DNA from: Byssothecium circinans
Lineage: Eukaryota > Ascomycota > Dothideomycetes > Pleosporales > Massarinaceae
Assembly (NCBI GenBank): GCA_010015675.1
Contig: ML977001.1
Location: 3,320 to 67,319, forward strand
Direction of reading: 5' to 3'
Length of the DNA: 64,000 bases
Every line of letters starts with the position of its first letter. Within the stretch, counting starts at the first letter, position 1. Both the position numbers and the translations under genes were made by a program. Below, piece after piece: positions 34,057 through 46,376 of the stretch. The notes under the pieces are model-generated. The model made no database searches and had not been told where the DNA came from. It saw only the letters and a program-made list of their open reading frames with translations.

Positions 34057-35418
34057 GCAATGGAACTGACGCACGCTGGCATGAATGGATGGTATAGCAC
34101 ATCGGAGTTTTGGTAGCGCCACTGTCATGAGTGTACAACATCATCTACGCACGTGCCAATCAAAGGGACATGCCTGCCGGGCAGATAGATTGGGCTGGAT
34201 ATGCATAGACCCGATTCATGATCTTGGGACCACCTCTACTGCTTCGTGTCTGTCATTCCTTCTTTCAGATGTTGCCTCAGACTCAGCATCAAATCCCATC
34301 CCTCCAAAAATGCTGTCCACAGCCACCTTTGAAGCTCCAGACGATCAGATCACTGGCATCCCTCATCTTTTTCTCTAGGCCTTCTTCTGACAACCTAGCT
34401 CCTCACCTACATTGTCCATCCGCTCACTAGCTCCCGTTCAAATACTACCCTCCCTTCCTCCCCCATACCGTCTATCAACTCCATCTACAATCAAGAACCC
34501 CACGCCCAACACGGCTACACTCGCTTGCCCACCAAACACATCTGAATCCTTCCTTCTATCTCGCTCTTCTAAGCAGCTGCTCAAGTACCGCCACAACAAC
34601 ACCATCAACCATTCAACGTAAGCATGTAACTAAATCTGCACATTCCGCGCTAGCAACTCACCCTCATAAGGAGCGGGGCGAAGCCGCTTCCGTCCAGGCA
34701 CAAAATCCCATGATCGACATAATGCAAGACACGCTATACGTTAGTACCCCCCGACATCTCCCCAGGGGAACGTAGCAGCAGAGCACGATTCCAAGCATTT
34801 TCTTTTGCCCCAGGTGCCAGGTGGGCCGCGGACGCGCGGGATCTCCGGTCATCCATGATGACGGATTTGGATCGATCCGGTGAAGTGGAAGGACGCAGGT
34901 ACATCCGCGTGCGGGAAGAGCTTCGAAGATGTCGAACGATTGGATCTATACATACGTGGTACCGGCGAGAGGCAGGCCTTGGTACTGGTATTAAGTGTGT
35001 CCGGAGACACGCTTTAGGGGATGTCGTCGTGCTCACGGCCGCGCTTGCTTGGGACTTGGGGTGAGAAAGCCAAGGGAGGCGTTTTGCAGCGTATGTCGGT
35101 TTGGGGATGGGGATGACTGTTGGATCTTCTCGGTGGAGCATGCTTTGGGTGGATTATTGATTGGATGGTAAAGGAGGTATTGATAGCATGTGTCGTTTCT
35201 AGTATTTGACCACAAGATTATACAGCACTGCTGGAACTCGACCTCGAACTCGAACTCGGCGGTGCTCTCAACTATACATGTAAAAAGACACGATGAGGAG
35301 ATGGCTCATCAAGGCATCGACGATCTTCAAATCCAAAATAAAACAGACCGTAGTAGCTTCCCACTACATCAAGCAGTCCTTTATACCCACCACCCACCCA
35401 ACAACCCGCCTCACCACC
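34057..35418. other. intergenic, no gene seen
   Basis: Convergent 3' ends of the proteasome gene and PEX1 flank this 1.4-kb region. Only short frames without conserved features. Confidence 0.5.
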
Positions 35419-38400
35419 TTACATCAAACTTGACCGCCCCCCAATCTCCGTTCCCCCCTGCCCACTAGGCATCTCCCCATTCCTCCCCACCACAAACTCC
35501 CTATAAATACCCTCCAACCGTCGTCTCTCCTGACGACTAATACTACTCCGTGTGCTCGCCATACTACTCTCAATATGCTTCCACTCGATCCGTGGTTCCG
35601 ATCTCTCTGTCGCTTCTCCCTTGCCTTTTTCGCCGTCATCGTTGTAGTCTTTACTACCCGGTCGCTGCTGTTGCTGTTGCTGGATTTGCTTTTGTTTGCG
35701 GCGGAGGGTTTGTAGAGCAGCGATTTTCTGAGCGATGAGGGTGCGCTCGGTGAGTTGGGACGAGGGGAGCGGTTTGGAGGTATCGGAGGGCGTGGGAGTG
35801 GGGTCGCCGAAACGGAAGTGTGTGAAAGATGGGATGCGGGGCTCTTTGCCTGAGGAAGAGGAGGTGGTTGTGTAGTTGGAAGAAGAGGGAGTCTTTGCGT
35901 TGCCGTTCCTGGAAGGGTCGCCGAGTTCAGTGTCGCCTAGGGCGTCATGGATGGCTTCGAGTTGCGCGTTGTAGACGACGGCTTGTAAGTCGGCGCCAGA
36001 GTGACCTTCGGTGCGTTGAGCTATCTCGCGCAAGTTCTCACCTTCAGCGTCGGGATTAAGAATAGAGGGCGCAAGGCGTAGTTTGCGCGTCACGGCGTTA
36101 AGGATGTCGATGCGTTCCTCTAGAGCGGGCATGTCGCAGAGAAGACTCTTGTCTAGTCGACCTGGACGAAGGAGCGCAGGGTCGATGAGGTCGGGACGTG
36201 ATGTTGCGGCAAGTACGTACACACCACTCAAGCCTTCAGCGCCATCCATCTGGGTGAGCAGCTGGTTGACGACACGATCAGTGACGCCTGTGGAATCATG
36301 ACCACGTTTAGGGGCTATGGAGTCGAATTCGTCGAAGAAGAGTACGCAGGGTCTTGCGGCTTCGGCGCGCTCAAAGAGGTCGCGAACAGACTTTTCTGAT
36401 GCACCGATATACTTGTTCAAGATTTCAGGGCCTTTGACGGAGATAAAGTTCAGGCCACATTCACCTGCCACGGCAGAGGCGAGGAGTGTTTTGCCACATC
36501 CAGGATAGCCGTAGAGGAGTAAACCAGATCGTAATCGGAGAGGACATTGCGCGAAGATGGGTGCATATGTTGTAGGGTACTGTAGCGTTTCTAGGAGGAT
36601 CTGTCGGGTTTCCAAAAGACCACCTATTGAATCCCATTTAGTGGTCGATGATTGAAGAGTCACATTGCGTAAGGAAGCTGGTGTGAAGCCGGTTAGCGCG
36701 GCGCTATAATCCTCTCGGGTCAGTGATACTGTTGTCGAATTAGAGTCTTCGGTAACGGAGCGGATAAGAGCTTCGTTGCGTGCTCGTGATGTGAGGAGAA
36801 CCAAGTCGCCTGGCATATAACCATCTGTTTGACCGGCAAGGTCTAGAAAGTCGATGGCAGGATCAAGAATGAAGCCGTCCTCTTCTGACGTTTCGTCGTA
36901 TTGTATGCTTCCCCCACTTGGCTGGCTTCGATGGGCAGTGCTTGGGCGGCTCTCAGAAGGTGATGATGGGAAAGCGTGTCCGTTTGGTTTCTGAAGTTGA
37001 GGTGGTTGGGGTTTTGCGTCTTGGTTAGCAAGCATCTCAAGCACCTTTCGCCTGCCATCCTTATTTGGTGCCTTCAAGCTGACTATCTCTCGAACGATGT
37101 GGCCGCCAACGATAACGTTGTTCAGTGACTCCTTAGCCTGTGCTGTAGCAAGTAAAACAACGCCGGAGTCAATTGAGCAATACTGACGAACAATAGAGAT
37201 AATGCTCTCGCTCACATGGCGGCTTCGTCCGTTTTCGTTACCAACTTGCAGCTCCGTTTCAACGGGGCAGAGCTTGTCAAGGTCGTCCAATATGACAACA
37301 GCGTTGCCTCCAGATCTCGCACCCCAAGCTGCAGATGCAAATATTCTGTTCAGAGTCTCCTTGATTGTGGATACTCTAGTTTCATCGGTGACCAGTTTTC
37401 TACAGGGAAAGTAGGTGGTGTTGAAGAGAAATTCGGTGCGAAGCTGATGAGCCAGGAGCTGAGCACAGTTCGATTTGCCAGCACCCAAACCACCGGTCAA
37501 CAACACCGAAGAGTTATGTGTGAGGTGTGATTGCAGCTGGTCGATCAGAGCATCGATGCCCACTAGCTTTAGAGCTGTGCTTGGGAGAGGCTCGCCTTGT
37601 TGCCAACCTCTTTCCCAGCCTGATGGCTTCGATATCTCAACCCCTAGTTCCACGGGAGGTTTCCTCTCAGAAAACAAGACCCAAGACACCCTTGATGTTG
37701 GCTGTGGAGGGTCAAACTTCACCAAGCCACCTTGCCACTCCATAGTAGGATCTTCTAATGGAGGTAAGATCATTCCATCGGTCACAGGTCCGTTTAATAG
37801 GCCATGTTGCTTGCCATATGCCGTCTTAATTTTCTGTACTGCTTCTTCTTGATCTTGTTTCGACTCGCCGCCAAACTTTAGTGATCCGTTTGCCTGGGCG
37901 GAAGTAGCAGAGAAAGGAAAGATCTTGATGGTCTTCACAACCGGATCCTTGGAGTCTTTGCCTCCTGAAGGTTTGATAGACGAAGGCTTCGGAGTCTGAT
38001 TCGGGGCAGCCTCAATCCGAACCAGCCCTCCCACAAACCCTTCGTGGCCCAGCACTTTGCTCAAATCCCTGGACAGAGCAACGTGCCGGCTGTCGGGCGC
38101 ATCTTCCCAGGTTCCGACCTTCGCAACGACCTTGGCAGCAGGCTTCTCTTGTTCTTGTTCTTTCGACATGTCCACAGGCTCTTGTAATCCGGCAGGCTTG
38201 ACCACAGCTACGGAGACCCAGGTGACCCCCCTTAGAGCTTTTGTAAGCAGTATATCCTTATCCACCCATATCTTCAAGCCTTCGGCATCGGCATCTTCCT
38301 CGTCAAACCATTCTTGAGCTACCCTTCGATCGACTCCGCGAAGGAACACAGCTCCGCGGCCAGCCCGCTCATCTCGGCCACTGCGGCGTCTGACAGTGCT

Positions 38401-39210
38401 GGCCGCGCTCTTGCCGCTCTTTCTCGATGCCCCACCGACGCTGCGGCTTTCACGAGCCGAGCCGCGTTCTGACTTCTGCCGCGTCTTTGGCGCGACAATG
38501 ACTTCTGCATCGGGCGAGATCTTGACGAAGGATGTCTCTGCGGGAGGAGTAGGAGTGACCGAGGTCACAATGATGTTCGCGGTGGTGGTCGGCGACAGGT
38601 GGAGGGTCAAGGGGTGGGAAGACTGGGCTTGTGGGTTCGGTAGCGCGCGTATCTGAGAGAGAAAGTTCAGCTCGAGGAATTGAGCGTGCAGTTCTATCAT
38701 CTCCCAGTCCACCGGAGTCAATGGCTCGATGTTGATAGTATGCGCCTGAGGGGGGTCCAGATGCAATACGATGCCGACCTTCTGCCCCTCATTGAGCCCA
38801 ATCAGTCGCGCAAAGGTTGTATCGACCTCCACCGCCTGTATGTCTTGTTCCCGTGCAGCAGGCCCGCCTCTTGTGCCGCTCAATCCCTCACGGCTGACCA
38901 CGGGTGCAGGCCTACGCTTGCTCTGCATGCCCGTCCATCCCAGGAACACCGACTTCTGCGGAGAGGCATTCTTTGTTTCGGAGACGCCGGGCGGCGGAGG
39001 CTGGCGGTAGGACAGTTCGACGACGACATTCTGGGCGACCTGCGCGGGGTTCAGCTAGAACAATAGAAACATGATGCCGCCTCATACAGTATTCGCATTC
39101 ACAAGAACCGAGACGAGTGACGTGGGGAGGTTGACGAGGCAGTTCTTGAGAGACTGCTGCAAGGCGACCTCAGCCTGGACGAGCTGGCCAGTAGGCTTCT
39201 TTGGCGGCAT
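35419..39210 (-). CDS. PEX1: peroxisomal AAA ATPase peroxin-1
   Basis: Model: complement(join(35419..39054, 39088..39210)), 1,252 residues. PEX1 with PEX6 extracts the receptor PEX5 from the peroxisome membrane. The N-terminal domain (about 1-190) contains VNLPTSLVSVLVN; next is a basic, disordered linker. AAA domain D1 has LLTGGLGAGKS (Walker A, about 558-568) and VVILDDLDKL. D2 has LLYGYPGCGKT (about 885-895), VLFFDEFDSIAPKRG (about 944-958) and LAATSRPDLIDPALLRPGR with the arginine finger region. D1 has DD instead of DE in Walker B, as expected for the weaker PEX1 D1. The intron is only 33 bp (GTATGA...CTAG); it must be removed because it begins with an in-frame TGA. A polyglutamine stretch lies near the C-terminus. 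Confidence 0.95.
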
Positions 39211-39395
39211 GGTGCTAGAGTAGGATGTGGATGTGGATGTGTGAATACAGAGTACAGCAGCTCCATCGCTCTTCCCCGAAATGCGACTGAGCTCTGCGCT
39301 GCCGAGGTTGAGCGATTCCGACCTGGATTGGGAGCGGCCAGAATGTGAGTCGCCCACAGCCAATCATGAAGCGCTGCCCCTCCCTGTCCCTGTCG

Positions 39396-39417
39396 ACGCG
39401 ACACGCGAAAGAACGCG
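39396..39417. promoter_or_regulatory. cluster of MBF/SCB-like sites upstream of MCM7
   Basis: Three ACGCG cores lie within 22 bp (ACGCGA at 39396, ACGCGAAA at 39403, AACGCG at 39412), about 125-145 bp before the MCM7 ATG. MBF (Mbp1/Swi6) sites of the ACGCGT/ACGCGA type drive G1/S genes, including MCM genes, in yeasts. Use here is inferred. The region is shared with the divergent PEX1. Confidence 0.4.
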
Positions 39418-39540
39418 CCTGCCAGCCCCATCCCATCGTTGACCGTTGACCCATTGCGCCCATCCCCCTCCATACCCATTTCTCTGCAGACCACCGACCG
39501 CCGCGCCGACTCTCACGCTTCCTACAGACCCTGAGCCGCA

Positions 39541-42182
39541 ATGGCGCTTTTCAATGAGAAGGCGCCGGTCAATTATGAGGAGCAAGAAGGTGGGTTCATC
39601 TGGCGCAAGAGAATGTCTGGCCACAGCTAACCCGCGTCACCCTAGCTGCCTTTGTGGACTTCCTCCAAAACTTCAAGTCGTCTTCTACCGAGGCTGCCGA
39701 GCAGCTGGAAAGCTTGAACCTCAATGGCGAAGGCAACAACGATGAGTACGACATGCTGGACGACGCAGACGATCCAGCGCCGGCCGGGATGCAGAGGCGC
39801 AACCAGTCAAAGGTCAAATACATGCAGATGCTGCACGACGTGGCGGATCGGATACAGACAAATGTCATAATCGATCTGAACGACCTAGATGCGGTGAGTG
39901 GGAAGGACGAAGAGGTGGGGAATATGCAGCTGATGCGCGACAGTGGGAAAAAGCAACCCTGGACGATGACCAGCAGTTCAAGCTGGTGGAGTCGATTGAA
40001 CGGAACGCCAACCACTACATTGAGATATTTTCGCGCGCAGTGGACAAGGTCCTGCCTCCACCTTCACAAGAGCCTACGTATGATTGTGCCTTCTCCATCT
40101 GAGCAACGACTTCTCTAACAATTGCAGCTTCAAGGATGACGTTCTGGATATCATCATGACACAGCGTTCGAAGCGCAATGAGAGGCATGAAGAGTTGCAC
40201 GGAGGCGAGGAGGGCGGCCAACCCCCGCCAGAAGTCATCTTCCCGCCTGCCTTGACCCGGCGATACGCTCTCAACTTCAAGCCCAGAGTCCCGTCCGGCT
40301 CTAGCAATCAACGAAGCATGAAGGCGTTGGCTGTACGACACGTTCGAGGAGAGCACCTTGGCCACCTTATCACTGTCCGTGGAATTGCGACTCGGGTATC
40401 TGACGTCAAGCCTGCCGTGCAGGTCAACGCGTACACTTGCGAACGTTGTGGATGCGACATTTTCCAGCCCATCACCACCAAGCAGTTCACCCCCTTGGAG
40501 GAATGCCCGTCATCAGACTGCAAGACGAACAATACCAAAGGTCAGCTCTTCCTGTCAACGCGAGCTTCAAAGTTCCTTCCATTCCAGGAGGTCAAGATCC
40601 AGGAAATGTCCGATCAGGTGCCCGTTGGTCATATACCCAGACAACTCACAATCCACTGTCACGGCTCTCTAGTACGACAAATAAACCCCGGCGACGTCAT
40701 CGATTGTGCTGGTATCTTCCTTCCGACGCCCTACACTGGCTTCAAGGCGATTCGCGCCGGTCTGCTGACGGATACGTACCTGGAGGCACAATATGTGTTC
40801 CAACACAAGAAAGCCTACGATGACATCGTACTTGCCCAACCTACTCTCAAGAGGATGAACGAGCTCGAGAGGTCCGGCCAGCTGTACGAATATCTTTCGC
40901 GATCCATCGCACCGGAAATCTTCGGTCACGTCGATGTTAAGAAAGCGTTACTTTTGCAGCTCATTGGCGGTGTAACCAAAGAGGTTGGTGATGGTATGCG
41001 TATCCGTGGAGACATTAACATTTGCTTGATGGGTGATCCCGGTGTTGCTAAATCCCAACTCTTGAAGTACATCACCAAGGTAGCGCCCCGTGGTGTCTAC
41101 ACTACTGGTCGTGGAAGCAGTGGTGTTGGTCTCACTGCTGCTGTTATGCGGGACCCAGTCACCGATGAGATGGTCCTTGAGGGCGGTGCTCTTGTCTTGG
41201 CTGACAATGGTATGTGCTGTATTGACGAGTTCGACAAGATGGACGACGGCGACCGAACGGCGATCCACGAAGTTATGGAGCAGCAGACTATCTCGATTTC
41301 CAAAGCCGGTATCACCACGACCTTGAACGCCCGTACTTCGATTCTTGCCGCTGCTAATCCCCTGTACGGTCGCTACAACCCTCGCATTTCCCCGGTCGAG
41401 AACATCAACCTTCCTGCTGCACTCCTGTCTCGTTTCGACGTCCTTTTCCTTATTCTTGATACCCCTTCGCGAGACTCAGATGAAGAGCTTGCTCGCCACG
41501 TGACCCACGTACACATGCACAACGCCCACCCTGAGGCCCCTGGAGGGATTGTCTTCGGCCCCGCCGAAGTACGACAGTGGGTTGCTCGCGCGCGTTCTTT
41601 CCGACCGACGGTGCCCAAAGACGTTTCGGACTACATGGTCGGCGCTTACGTACGCATGCGGCAGCAGCAGAAGCGTGAGGAAGGCTCGAAGAAGCAGTTC
41701 ACACACACTTCGTCCCGCACACTGCTTGGTGTCCTGCGTCTCTCACAGGCTCTGGCCCGTCTACGCTTCGCTGATCGGGTCATTACTGAGGATATTGATG
41801 AGGCCTTGAGGCTGACGGAGGTTAGCAAAGCTTCATTGTACGCTGAAGACAATCGCAGGGACGACCACACTCCCAGCAGCAAGATCTACCATCTAATCAA
41901 GACGATGGAAGCGAGTGGAGCTGCTGCCGTTGGTGACGGAACCCGGGGCGAACTGGATCTTCGCAGAGTCAGGGAGCGGGTGCTGGCGAAAGGTTTCACT
42001 GCGGATCAGTTTGAGCAAGCGATTGATGAATATTCTCTTCTCGATGTAAGTTTGCATTGCTCGATAAGCACGAAAGGTGATACGCTAACAGGGTTGAACA
42101 GGTATGGCAAACGACTGGAGAGGGCACCCGATTAGTTTTCATTGAGGCTGGTGATGAGGATATGGATGACGAAGATTTCTAG
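39541..42182 (+). CDS. MCM7: DNA replication licensing factor MCM7
   Basis: Model: join(39541..39589, 39646..39893, 39944..40077, 40128..42045, 42102..42182), 809 residues, the usual fungal MCM7 length. It is a subunit of the MCM2-7 replicative helicase. The N-terminal [19 protein letters not shown] matches MCM7 rather than other MCMs. A C4-type zinc finger runs from about 247 (CERCGC) to 276 (CPSSDCK). The AAA core has GDPGVAKSQ (Walker A, about 445), [10 protein letters not shown] (Walker B, about 507) and LLSRFD (arginine finger, about 577). The C-terminal winged-helix part and the acidic end DEDMDDEDF are complete after the last intron. Introns are 56, 50, 50 and 56 bp. It is divergent from PEX1 with 330 bp between start codons. 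Confidence 0.97.
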
Positions 42183-42788
42183 AGTACAAGCTCTTATTGT
42201 CGGTTGCGATTCTTAATGGTTCATGAGCGTGAGCGCGTTCAGGCGTAGTATTTTGTCCGCATTTCCCACGATTGGTTCTGGCGTACAGCCCGGGTCAGAA
42301 CTTTGGCTACGCAATATAGAGCTCCAACTATGAAAAGTGGTGTCTGTGTTGGATAGGCTTGCTCACTTAAATACTGTCAGACTTGAAGAACGGGTAACCC
42401 TTTATGGAGTCTTCTGTCCGTTTGTTTGGCTGATGCGTACGGTTTGCAAACATGCAATAGGTGTAACAGGCGCCAAGCCTTCACAGCATGCAGATAAATT
42501 CTATGTAGTAAGAGTGAAGAACTTTTAGATTCGACTATCATGACATTGTCTGTTATATAAAAGTTCGGTACCGAAGCCCCAGACCAAGTCATAGTCAGGC
42601 GCACCTTCCCCAACAAGCTTACGCCCAACATCCCGCACCTCGCGTCCCAATTTGGTCGATAAGCCCCAGCTCTCATATCCAACACCCCCGGCCTTCCTCA
42701 CGACACGTTTCCATCGCTCACTGTCTGAGTCCCTCGATCTTGTCGCTACACCCACATCTTCCGTTACGCACAAGAAGCCGTCGCAAAA
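42183..42788. other. intergenic, no gene seen
   Basis: About 600 bp between MCM7 and SHR3, both on the plus strand. It should hold the MCM7 terminator and the SHR3 promoter. Confidence 0.5.
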
Positions 42789-43465
42789 ATGGCTGCAGGC
42801 ACTTTCGCAACCTTTCTCATCATCGGGCGTCAGTATCTTCCCCACTCCCGTCTCAGACCTACTCCCGACGCGTCGAAAGAAAACGGAGCGAGTACATATA
42901 CTGACAATTATACGCAGCTGTGTGTTTCTTCCTCGGCATCCTCTTCTCTTCGTTCCCCTATGACTACAATGTCCTCTGGTCGTACCCTGAAGACCCGTAC
43001 CTCTACTTCCAAATCCTGGAGGACCACATCAAATTCCTGCACGCCTCGCCTCCCATAATATCGCGCATCCTGCACATCGTCATCGGCACCGGCCTCCTCG
43101 GTTTCCTCACCAAGCTCTACAAAGCCTCTGAGTCCAACATGCTGTTCGACGGCGCGTCGCTCGTTCTCTATATGGCTGGCATCACTGTCTACCTCACCAA
43201 CCTCGTCAAGGGCATGAGGGTTGTGACCGCGGGTGTGTATGGTAACGTTGATCCGGCGGAAGATAAGGATGCTGGGGATTACATCAATAGGGAAGATACG
43301 TTGAGGGTCTATGCGGCGAGTGATACAATCTTGGCGCTTGTGCTTGTCGGTGTCCTAGTATTGCAGGCTGGACAGTGGTATGCGTTGAACAAGGAGGAAG
43401 CCGAGCTTAAGCAGATGGAGAAAGAGGCTGAAGATAAGAAGAAGCAGGGCAAGAAGAAGCTGTAG
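42789..43465 (+). CDS. SHR3: SHR3-family ER chaperone for amino acid permeases
   Basis: Model: join(42789..42828, 42918..43465), 195 residues. SHR3 (Psh3 in fission yeast) is an ER membrane protein needed for folding and ER exit of amino acid permeases. Four hydrophobic segments are visible: residues about 6-29 (spanning the junction IIGPVCFFLGILFSSFPYDY), about 60-75, about 85-102 and about 140-160. The C-terminus is a Lys/Glu-rich cytosolic tail ending KKKQGKKKL. The first exon is 40 nt. The donor GTCAGT is non-standard at position 3 but gives the conserved Gly-Pro; the 89-bp intron ends ACGCAG. Confidence 0.88.
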
Positions 43466-44147
43466 GTTGGCAATCTTGGGGCTGGCGGTTGGGTTTGAAT
43501 CTTGCGTTGGTTTTGACGGATGCGGATTGGTAGGCTTTCCTTTCTTGTAATATGTGCCCAGTCGTCTTATTTAGGTGGAGAGGCGGCTTGTGAATTGGGT
43601 TGTATATGTGCCATGTGAGCGCTGGTCCAGTCATCCAACGCTTTCCATAGTGTGGGTGTGGAAGTGTTGCAAGCCTTTTGCACTCGTACTCTAGGTATCA
43701 AAGACATTTCGGTTATGCGGAACGTCTCTAAACGAGTAATATCAAAAGAGCTATGGGCTGGTTGGTTGCAACACTTGATCCCCGTTATCTTGGTTACCTT
43801 CATTTCCAAATGCCAGGTCGAATGGCGAGTGAAAGGGGATCTCCTGTGCCTGCCTTGCCTTTGGGTTTGTCTTCGTCCCCATCGCTGGCCACCTTGGCAA
43901 CACTTTAGTCTGTATTTCGCGCCTGCCTCGTTCCTCGACTCCCCACCTCCTCTACACCCTCAGCGTAGCATCCGCGTACGCCGACTCCTTCCCGCCAGTC
44001 ACGCCTCTGCTCAGTCGACAAGATTCCTGCAGTGCATTTCGCAGCACTTTATACACAAGAAAGACTACGTATACTTGTGTTTTGGTGTTTTGCGTGCCTT
44101 TTTAGATCCTACTCTATCCCATCCCTTTGAAACCTAACCATCTAGAC
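43466..44147. other. intergenic, no gene seen
   Basis: About 680 bp between SHR3 and the next plus-strand gene. No supported coding frame. Confidence 0.5.
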
Positions 44148-45732
44148 ATGATGGTTCCCAGGCCTGGAATGGTTGGAGATGTGTTGGCCACAATTTCCAA
44201 TCATTTGGTTGAAGCCGCTGAGAGGCGGAACCGAGCTTCGCAGAATGAGTCTTCCAAGGAGCGTTTGAACCGGAACACAAGCCGCGCGGTGACGCCTCAA
44301 CCCTTTGCACCGCCGTCGACCGTTACATCGAGCTTACACCTTCCGTCGCCGCTCTTCGAGCCTCCTACACCACCAAAGTCGAATACTAGCGGCACGAGCA
44401 GCATGATGGCCGGACCCCCTTCAGCCAGTCCCCTTTCCCGTAGCCCCGTTGCATTGATGACACTCGATGAGTTGCGAAAGCAAGAGCCCGCACATGCGCG
44501 CTTCCTCGTCGGTCAAATGCGAGATCTAGAGGAATATGTGGAGGATGGTGAGTTCGGAAGTCCTGCTATGTTTGCGTCTTGACGCTTCTGACCTAGATAC
44601 AGTCAAGACTTCGCCGTCGATGCGCCGCGATGAAGACTTGATGAGCGAAGAGACCAAGGCTCAGCTGGTCGCGCTCAGAGTCATCAAGGGTATCCAACCC
44701 GCAGTAGAGGCCGATGAAGCCGAACTATTGTTGGCGGACCTCTACTTGGACGAGATGAGTGGCACCTTGCCAGGCGCGCCCGTCACTTCTGCGTCAGAGA
44801 AAGACGACTCAAAGCCTCTGCTAGTGGAGTCTGAGACCAAGGACGCCACGCTGTCAGACCAGCCGGTCTATCAGCATACCGAGGATAACAGTCTAGGGAC
44901 ACTTCGCACGGGTTTCGAGGCTATATGCTCGCCCTCACCGCTGACTTCAGAATCCGAGCTCCTTCATGATCGCACACAGACACAACCACCCCCGCGCGTC
45001 GAGCTCCCTGTCCTCCCTCATTCACTCCAGTCAGAAACTGTTCAGCACCAAGCGATGGACCTATCCCGAGAATTGCTCCCACGTGCAATCGCGCTCCGGC
45101 TTGAGCAGGCTGCGATCCAATGGGACAAAGTGCAAGGCTGGACTGAATACCTGTTCAGTGACGGGCCGAACGGACACGTCGCTCAGCGGGAAGAGGACAT
45201 ATTCATGCAGAATGCGTTTGCGCAACTCGAGGAGCTAAAGCAGAAAAATCTAGAAGATGAGGCCATTCAGCTCGCTACGGAAGAGCAGGCCTGCCTGCCG
45301 CGCCGCCTAGTCGTTACCAATATCGCTGCAGATGCAGACGAGGAGGAACTGGAGGAACTCTTTAAAGACTTCAAGTGGGAGATGTAAGTGCCTCCTCTCG
45401 CGACCTTTACCTTCTTTGCAGATCGCCTGATAACGAACCCATCTAAAGTTGCCGCATTACAATCCTCGACGAGCGCGACCCTGTCAAGAGGACGCAGACT
45501 GCCTACATCGACATGGATAGAAGGGAAGCTGCCCGTTTTGCTTCATTTATATTTGGCTTCATCTACGGTCTTCGTGTTGACATTCGCCTGGCCGTGGAGA
45601 ATACTGGGTAAAAACCTTCTTCTATCCTGTCTGTAGTGGTTATGCTGATCAAATCTAAGTGAGGCCAAGATATGGCGCCTTCGTGACGGGGCCAAAACGC
45701 ACTACTTCACGGAGGAGGATTTTGACACTTGA
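44148..45732 (+). CDS. RRM-domain protein, function unknown
   Basis: Model: join(44148..44547, 44597..45383, 45449..45607, 45660..45732), 472 residues; introns 49, 65 and 52 bp. Residues 1-105 are Ser/Thr/Pro-rich. A short helical segment, LDELRKQEPAHARFLVGQMR, follows, then about 190 disordered residues. The C-terminal 100 residues look like one RNA-recognition motif: RRLVVTNIAADADEEELEEL (beta1-alpha1), ITILDERDPVKRTQTAYIDM (beta2-beta3), then a helix and LRVDIRLAVENTG. The usual RNP1 aromatic pattern is weak (TAYIDM), so it may bind protein rather than RNA. The last two introns lie inside the RRM and are needed to join it. The start is the first of two adjacent ATG codons. Confidence 0.75.
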
Positions 45733-46376
45733 GAGTATTGGATAAAGTGTCTATGACCGCGTATGAACATCCAGGTTTCGGACCAGGATGACATTGGAGC
45801 AACCAGCTTCCAGCAGTTTGGAGGACAAAGGTACCTCGGTATTGGCGGGCTCACATGGTCTCATTTAGAGATGGAGACGGGGGCATCGAGACATGTGCAG
45901 GCAGGTTTTTCGTCTATGGGGAGGTAATTTGACTAGAAAGTACATGGTGTGACCTGAAATCGAGAAGTTTTGACATCTAGTGGCAATAATAATGAACCTA
46001 TGTGAGCTGCTACAGCTGATTGGTGAAACGACATCTAGTGGGCTTGTGCACCCCCACGTTTGATCGTAACAAACATCAACGACATCTGATCATTGCCATT
46101 CTTCTCTATCCACCTGTAAGCCACATAACGATCAAGAAGCAATCCGCAGCCTCCCGCTTAGTAGTTAATATCACCAGCGAGGCCTCGGCTTGTCGCGCTG
46201 TCATTCTTCGGTTATCGGAGCTCACCGTATCACTCCCGTCTCCACGGATTCGCCCGTTCCCCACTTTAGCATCCACGACGCTGGCAATCATCAAATGGGC
46301 CTCGTTGATGCGAACTGTTTCCTTCTCTTTAAGGACTGTGGATAGAATGCTTGGAGGAAGTACTTGCTATCCAAAG
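45733..46376. other. intergenic, no gene seen
   Basis: About 640 bp before the molybdenum-cofactor sulfurase gene. No gene recognised. Confidence 0.5.
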
